Shown here piece after piece: positions 59,653 through 64,000 of a stretch of DNA of 64,000 bases. A program made the position numbers and the translations under genes. A model generated the notes under the pieces. It worked only from the letters and a program-made list of their open reading frames with translations, did not search any database and had not been told where the DNA came from. Position 1 is the stretch's first letter, and every line of letters starts with the position of its first letter. This stretch comes from Rhizobium sophoriradicis (lineage in GTDB: Bacteria; Pseudomonadota; Alphaproteobacteria; Rhizobiales; Rhizobiaceae): assembly GCF_003939025.1 (NCBI RefSeq), contig NZ_RQIH01000016.1, positions 1 through 64,000 of the forward strand, read 5' to 3'.

Positions 59653-60668
59653 CCCAGATCCTCCACGTCGCGGTTCTTCCAGGCGTCCCGGATATCCCTG
59701 AGCGTGACGGCACGATCGTCAGCGAGTGCAATCATGCTGGCGAGCTTCATCGTCTTGTCGATCTGGCCGAGCGCCCCTCCCTTCATGCCGATCCCTGTCA
59801 GCAGCTTGACGCTGTCCAGATCGGTCACATCCCATGCCCTGATGTAGGCGGCGACATCTTCGGCATAGGGCTTCTGGCGCTTCAGGTGTTTGCCGATACG
59901 GCGTTTCAGCTGGGCATAGGATTTTCCCGCCGCCTGCTTGGCAAAGCGAGAATAGACCTCTTCGTTGCCGACGAGCGCGATGCCGCACTGGTAGATGTCG
60001 GAGAAATGGCGGAGCTGGTTGATCGCGTCGTCGACGAGGTTCTGTGCTTCGTCGATGATCAGGAGCGAGCCGCCGCCGATGCGTTGAAGCCTGGCACCGA
60101 TCGCGCGCGTCAGCTTGGCGGGATTGTTCTCGTGAACCTCCAGCTCCGCCGCCAGTTCGACCAGCATACCGTGAACCGTGCGAGTATGGGGGCTTACGGT
60201 CGCATGGAAGACATGCGGATGCGTGGCTCGATAGTGCCGGCAGGTGGCTGTCTTGCCGAAGCCGGCTCCGACCGTAATCATCACGAGATCGGCCGTCATT
60301 TGCGCCCATTGGAGCGTCTGGGCAATTTCCGATGCGATGCGGGTTTTCACGAATGCCGGCGACGTCGGAATGGCAGGCATACCGGCGGCTTCTACGACCG
60401 CATCCACCCACTGGCGCATTTGCCGGTTCATGTTTTCGAGGCGGCCGAGATAGGTTCCGGAGAACCACTGGCTGAAGGTACCCTCCTTCATGGCGCTGCG
60501 GCGGGTGACTTCCGCCTTGCTCCAAGAATTGGCGATCGCCAACTCCGCGACCTGCTCGCGGATCGCCCGCCAGTCGTCGATGTCGTCGACGTGCTTGGAA
60601 AGAAAGTCGATCGAGGGTTCGGGCTGTTCCCAGCCTGTCATCCTACTTGTGTCGACGTGTTTGTTCAT
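59649..60668 (-). CDS. MuB-like AAA ATPase (transposition target-selection protein)
   Basis: A 339-residue AAA+ ATPase. An N-terminal helix-turn-helix (about 40-75, LAIANSWSKAEVTRRSAMKE) is followed by Walker A ITVGAGFGKTATCRHYR (GAGFGKT at 134-140), Walker B SLLIIDEAQN near 206-215 and sensor 1 IALVGNEEV. MuB coats target DNA and stimulates the transposase, giving target immunity. The ATG at 60668 was preferred over an upstream start inside the muA-muB spacer. Confidence 0.93.
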   Translation of the reverse strand: MNKHVDTSRMTGWEQPEPSIDFLSKHVDDIDDWRAIREQVAELAIANSWSKAEVTRRSAMKEGTFSQWFSGTYLGRLENMNRQMRQWVDAVVEAAGMPAIPTSPAFVKTRIASEIAQTLQWAQMTADLVMITVGAGFGKTATCRHYRATHPHVFHATVSPHTRTVHGMLVELAAELEVHENNPAKLTRAIGARLQRIGGGSLLIIDEAQNLVDDAINQLRHFSDIYQCGIALVGNEEVYSRFAKQAAGKSYAQLKRRIGKHLKRQKPYAEDVAAYIRAWDVTDLDSVKLLTGIGMKGGALGQIDKTMKLASMIALADDRAVTLRDIRDAWKNRDVEDLG

Positions 60669-60710
60669 ACTATGGTTCCTTTGTCTTGCCCCTTTGAGGG
60701 CTGATTTGGC

Positions 60711-60740
60711 GGGCGGGGTTGAACCCCGCCCAATTTTTTT
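60711..60740 (+). terminator. plus-strand intrinsic terminator in the muA-muB gap
   Basis: GGGCGGGG (60711-60718) and CCCCGCCC (60724-60731) form an 8-bp stem around TTGAA, followed by AATTTTTTT. On the plus strand this is a textbook terminator. On the minus strand, the direction of muA and muB, the hairpin lacks a following U-tract. The same gap also has a 12-base direct repeat CGGACGCACTAC at 60749 and 60783. Confidence 0.65.
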
Positions 60741-60790
60741 GTCGGAACCGGACGCACTACATTTCGGCTCTGCTACTCCGGTCGGACGCA

Positions 60791-62749
60791 CTACTCTCCC
60801 GACCGATCCCCCTTCGGGAATTGGATGATCGCGTGCTCGCCCGACACTCGGGACAAGGCGCGCGAAAAACTGTCTTCGAAGGCGCCGTCGTCGCTCACCG
60901 GCTGCTGCTTCAGCGCCAGATTGCCTCTCGACAGGCGTGTTACTTTCGGACGGATCGGCTCCGCTGCCAGCGGTGTCGCGGGCTCGCCCTTGGAGAGAAG
61001 ATCGGCGAGCTGGGCAGCAGTGAGCGCTGCGGTCGCGGCCTTCTCGGCGGCGACTGCCTTCTGATAATCGCGGCGCTTGCGGGCGTGCTGCCGAGCCGCC
61101 TCCTGATCGTCAAAGCCGGCATCCGCGATGCAAGGCGCTTCGCAGATCAGGGTATTCTTGAGATCGTAGACACGGATCGACCCGTGCAGATTGTCTGGGT
61201 CGAAGCGGATCGTCACCTTCTGACCGGCATACTGGTTCAGCTCCCGGCTCCAGTAGCGGTTGCCGTGATAGTGGATCTCCCCACTGCCCTTTTGAGCCCG
61301 GATGACTTCCGACGCGAGGAGCCAAAGCGAACGTTGCGCCGCCGTCGGCCACCGCACGATTGCTCCGGAGTCGATGCTTGCCTGAAACGTCTCATCGAAG
61401 CTGCGGCCTTTGCAGGTCTGCGACTTGCGCCCGGCCAGGGCATTGTGCTCGGCGATTTCGCGGGCAACATGAGCGCGGAACCCCTCAAGCGGAACCGCGC
61501 GGCTTCCGTAGTTTTCAGGCTTGGCATCCGGCTTGTTGCCGGTGTATGCGCCGGCGCAGTACGGGTGCTTGGCGATATTCTCCGCCAAATCCCCCCAGGC
61601 GCGCTCGATCGGCTTCGACTGGCCCGAATAGGGATTTGTCCAGCGCGGCTCGATGCCGAGCGTGACGAGCAATCCTTCCGGATCTTCCTCTCGCACCTTG
61701 AAGCGATAACGGGTCGCCGCACCGCCCGAGATCCATTTCGAAGCGAAGGATCGGCCGTTATCGAGGTAAATACGGTCGGGAATGCCGAAGCGCTCGACCA
61801 TATCGCCGATGACAAGACGCACCGTTTCCTTGTTTTCGCTGTCGGAAATCCGCCATGCGACGATCTTGCCGGAATAGAGGTCCTGGATGCCGAGCAGGAA
61901 CATGCGAACCGGCTGTTCCGACCAGGGCACCGACACGAAGACGTCCAGCTTATGGCCGTCCATGTTGACCATCTGCATGGCATGCAGGTGCGAACGCGTT
62001 CGCCGCTGGGCCGGATAAAGCCCCTTTGACCTTTCCTTGCCTTTGCGCGCGAGCTGCTGGACTGCGGCGGACACCTCGGCATCGAGGCGGCGGCGAAGGG
62101 ACCGCTCATGCGGTATCGGCGACCATCCCTGCTTCTCGGCGACCTTGATCATGCGGCGATAGCAGGTGGAGAACTTCGGCGCCTCGGCGCGCAGATAATC
62201 CGACGTCAGGTATTCCCACGCCTTTGGATGGCAGACCGAGCGACTCCGTTCATTGGTGTAGTTCGGCGCCAGTGCAGCAAGCCAATCCTGGCGGTCGATG
62301 CCCTCGACCCTGCTGCGCCACTCGTAGAGCGCCGACTTTTCGACGCCGCCCTTGTTGCAGGCCATGAGGACCGCAGCCTTAGCGGACATGCCGGCTCGCT
62401 CTAGCTCATCAGCCAGTTGAAGAGTCTTCAAACGGGTTTCACAGACCGTTTTCTGATGCGCTGGCAACGCTTCGTAGCGCTGCCAGAGAGCCTTCTTCTC
62501 CTGCGCTTTCAGATCCTTGTCGTCGTTTGCTGGAGCTGAATGGACGATCAGCAAGCGCGTTTGCGCCGCCTGCGGCAGAAGTGAAACGTGATATTCCCAT
62601 ACCGGCTTCGTCTTGCCCTTCACCCGCCGAGCCGTCGCCTCGTTCCCACGCCACTTCGCGCGGGCCAGGTTGTCGAGGCTTTTCTCCGTGCGCGGAAGGT
62701 CCGGCAGGTTTGCAGCGACCAACTCGGCTATGGTGTAGAACTGCTTCAC
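60791..62749 (-). CDS. MuA-like DDE transposase
   Basis: A 652-residue transposase. The N-terminal part (about 1-80) carries a Mu-type winged DNA-binding domain. The catalytic core shows all three acidic residues: VNMDGHKLDVFV (Asp264), IYLDNGRSF (Asp330) and KPIERAWGDL (Glu382), very near the Mu A positions. A beta-barrel and C-terminal MuB-contact region follow. It joins the phage ends to target DNA and is required for both integration and replication. It appears intact. Confidence 0.95.
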   Translation of the reverse strand: MKQFYTIAELVAANLPDLPRTEKSLDNLARAKWRGNEATARRVKGKTKPVWEYHVSLLPQAAQTRLLIVHSAPANDDKDLKAQEKKALWQRYEALPAHQKTVCETRLKTLQLADELERAGMSAKAAVLMACNKGGVEKSALYEWRSRVEGIDRQDWLAALAPNYTNERSRSVCHPKAWEYLTSDYLRAEAPKFSTCYRRMIKVAEKQGWSPIPHERSLRRRLDAEVSAAVQQLARKGKERSKGLYPAQRRTRSHLHAMQMVNMDGHKLDVFVSVPWSEQPVRMFLLGIQDLYSGKIVAWRISDSENKETVRLVIGDMVERFGIPDRIYLDNGRSFASKWISGGAATRYRFKVREEDPEGLLVTLGIEPRWTNPYSGQSKPIERAWGDLAENIAKHPYCAGAYTGNKPDAKPENYGSRAVPLEGFRAHVAREIAEHNALAGRKSQTCKGRSFDETFQASIDSGAIVRWPTAAQRSLWLLASEVIRAQKGSGEIHYHGNRYWSRELNQYAGQKVTIRFDPDNLHGSIRVYDLKNTLICEAPCIADAGFDDQEAARQHARKRRDYQKAVAAEKAATAALTAAQLADLLSKGEPATPLAAEPIRPKVTRLSRGNLALKQQPVSDDGAFEDSFSRALSRVSGEHAIIQFPKGDRSGE

Positions 62750-62751
62750 GT

Positions 62752-63210
62752 TTATCGTCCGCGTCGCTTGATGTTGATGGGAGTGGACCGGAGCGCCTTC
62801 AACTCCTGGGCAAGCGCCCGCTGCTCCTGTTGCAGCCGGGCGATTTCGGCCAGGCGTGCTTCGTCGCCCTCAAGCATGATCAGGCCATCCTCAGAGACAA
62901 TCAGATCCCAAAGCCAGAGAGCGCCCGTCGCTCGTACGAATGCCTTGAAGCGGACAAGGCTGATGTCGTGGGAGACCTTGCTTTCCGCCGTGTAGGCGTC
63001 GAGCGTCGTCTTGGAGAGGTTCGGCAGGCCGAGATATTGCGCCATGCGAGCTGCGACGACTTCGCGGCTGTGCGGGCATTCCCGGATCGCCTGCGCCATC
63101 GCCCGCTTCAGCCTTGCGCGGAAACGCTCGATGTCGATGGTGACAGCAGCCTGGCGAACGGGAAAGAGCGGCTGCAGGAAGAAGTCGAGCTGCGCGGGAT
63201 GTTTACTCAT
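62752..63210 (-). CDS. hypothetical early protein upstream of the transposase
   Basis: A 152-residue soluble protein. The N-terminal half has a helix-turn-helix-like stretch (REVVAARMAQYLGLPNLSKT then TLDAYTAESKVSHDISLVRF). The C-terminus is a basic coiled coil (RLAEIARLQQEQRALAQELK). The layout recalls small regulators found before A in Mu-like phages of Rhizobiales, but no family is assigned. It ends two bases before the transposase start and overlaps the ParB-like gene by eight bases. Confidence 0.65.
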   Translation of the reverse strand: MSKHPAQLDFFLQPLFPVRQAAVTIDIERFRARLKRAMAQAIRECPHSREVVAARMAQYLGLPNLSKTTLDAYTAESKVSHDISLVRFKAFVRATGALWLWDLIVSEDGLIMLEGDEARLAEIARLQQEQRALAQELKALRSTPINIKRRGR

Positions 63211-64000
63211 CGCCGGCCTCGCTACGGATTTCTGCCATCAGCACGTCCGGCTCATCGCCTAAGCCTATATGGGCGAGGAACTGGTTGCGGGTCTCCTCAC
63301 TGGCGTCTTCCCAGGCTGTGACGAGACGAGACAGCAGGGTCGCCTGCTCGATCTGCGCCTTCGAGAGCTTCGGCGCAGGCTCGACTAACGCGAGTGCCTT
63401 TTTCAGATCCGGCTCGGCCCGAAAGGCAATCGCTGCCTGGCGCTGCTTTTGCGGTTCCATCTTGGCGATCTTCAGAAGGGCGGATTGATTATCGGCGACT
63501 GGAGTGCCGCGAACTGCCGCGCGAACATCGGGGTGGACGTTCTGTGCAATCTTGTTCAGATATTCGACGGCGCGCCGGGAGATACCCATTCGATCCGCGA
63601 CGTGCTTCGAAAAGCTTCCAGCTTCCGCCTCGTCCGACAGTAATTGCGCAAGGTTTGCGCGATTTCCGGGTCGGCCCGCCTCAACCTTCCCGTACTTGCC
63701 TTCCCAAACATCACGATAGGTTTGTACGAAGACGGCGCGGTCCAGCACCGACAGCTCATTTCGAAAAAGGTTCTCGGTGATCTCAATGAGCTGGGCTTCG
63801 GCCTTGTCACCTTCGACGATCATCGCGTCGATTTCGGGCTCTTCATTGATCTGTTCTGCCCGGATACGATGGGCGCCTGCGACAAGGGTGTATTTGCCGC
63901 CCTTCGCATTGGGCGTGCTGCGAACAGTGATGGGGTTGATCAGGCCATGCTCGACGATGCTCTGAGCAATCGCGATCGCGTGCTCTTCTTCAACAGCGCG
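63203..64000 (-). CDS. ParB/RepB-like protein, cut by the window edge
   Basis: An open frame of at least 265 residues that continues past the right edge. The visible N-terminal part reads AIAQSIVEHGLINPITVRST then GGKYTLVAGAHRIRAEQINE, the ParB/Srx nuclease-like fold with the GxHR-type box. A central helix-turn-helix SFSKHVADRMGISRRAVEYL then NKIAQ follows. A methionine at 63823 could mark a shorter product, but the upstream residues are clearly in the family. It may regulate or segregate the replicating phage. No ParA is seen beside it. Confidence 0.8.
   Translation of the reverse strand, partial: RAVEEEHAIAIAQSIVEHGLINPITVRSTPNAKGGKYTLVAGAHRIRAEQINEEPEIDAMIVEGDKAEAQLIEITENLFRNELSVLDRAVFVQTYRDVWEGKYGKVEAGRPGNRANLAQLLSDEAEAGSFSKHVADRMGISRRAVEYLNKIAQNVHPDVRAAVRGTPVADNQSALLKIAKMEPQKQRQAAIAFRAEPDLKKALALVEPAPKLSKAQIEQATLLSRLVTAWEDASEETRNQFLAHIGLGDEPDVLMAEIRSEAGDE

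Larger units (their letters stand above)
27363..64000 (-). mobile_element. Mu-like transposable prophage, reversed, right edge outside the window
   Basis: A nearly continuous set of Mu-type genes from a right-end region through tail, head, lysis, Mor/GemA and MuB/MuA, all on the minus strand except one cargo pair. There is no integrase. The DDE transposase with its ATPase, the gpF/gpG/gpI/gpT head set and the gp45-gp48 baseplate set identify the group. The left end, repressor and any Ner-like gene lie beyond 64,000. The left (low-coordinate) limit at 27,363 is a proposal based on sequence of the end. Confidence 0.92.

Overview
The window looks like the chromosome of a Rhizobium of the R. leguminosarum/R. 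etli group. Support comes from the high-GC alphaproteobacterial coding style, a cinR-cinI-cinS type quorum-sensing locus, rhizobial intergenic palindromes and several ABC uptake operons. It has two halves: host chromosome from 1 to about 27.36 kb, and a large Mu-like transposable prophage from about 27.36 kb past the right edge of the window.

Host half. The first 66 bases are the N-terminus of an IS5-type transposase running off the left edge. An amino-sugar-type uptake module follows (0.3-7.8 kb): binding protein, two permeases, Gfo/Idh dehydrogenase and ATPase on the minus strand, diverging from a BadF/NagK-type kinase and an overlapping GntR/UTRA regulator. Repeated TTGGTATT half-sites lie in the shared promoter. 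Next come a VapBC-type toxin-antitoxin pair with its own palindromic operator, metH with a terminator and a 20-bp perfect palindrome at its promoter, an AGE-family sugar isomerase, and a second ABC operon (14.0-20.4 kb). That operon is of the polyamine/opine type and includes an Asp/Glu/hydantoin racemase and a flavin reductase; it diverges from a GntR/FCD regulator. Small conserved proteins and a frameshifted GIY-YIG nuclease gene lead to cinR, cinI (acyl-homoserine lactone synthase) and the overlapping cinS, then a stand-alone receiver protein and a CAU-anticodon tRNA.

Prophage half. The prophage lies in reverse, so genomic order from low to high coordinates is late to early. A candidate right end (27,363) is followed by a signal-peptide protein, a DNA adenine methylase where Mu carries mom, and an SGNH-hydrolase tail protein. 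After these come tail fibre and fibre-assembly genes and a nearly unbroken chain of translationally coupled Mu tail and baseplate genes (gp48 back to sheath). Then come the head genes: gp35-gp37, major head T, decoration protein, protease I, gpG, gpF, portal and terminase. The lysis cassette has a two-TM putative holin, a peptidoglycan-binding/NlpC-like endolysin and an overlapping Rz/Rz1-like spanin pair. A Mor-type activator and GemA follow, then an inserted opposite-strand pair of paralogous membrane proteins, the early genes, MuB, MuA (complete DDE triad) and a ParB-like protein cut by the right edge. The repressor and left end lie outside the window.

Most worth following up: gpF is split by an in-frame TAG where the family is expected to have Trp, so the prophage may be defective or need suppression. 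The paired membrane proteins of unknown function are a candidate exclusion or defence cargo. A conserved stem-loop occurs three times in the phage late region. Two conserved-position small phage genes (43 and 56 codons) are easily missed by gene callers.
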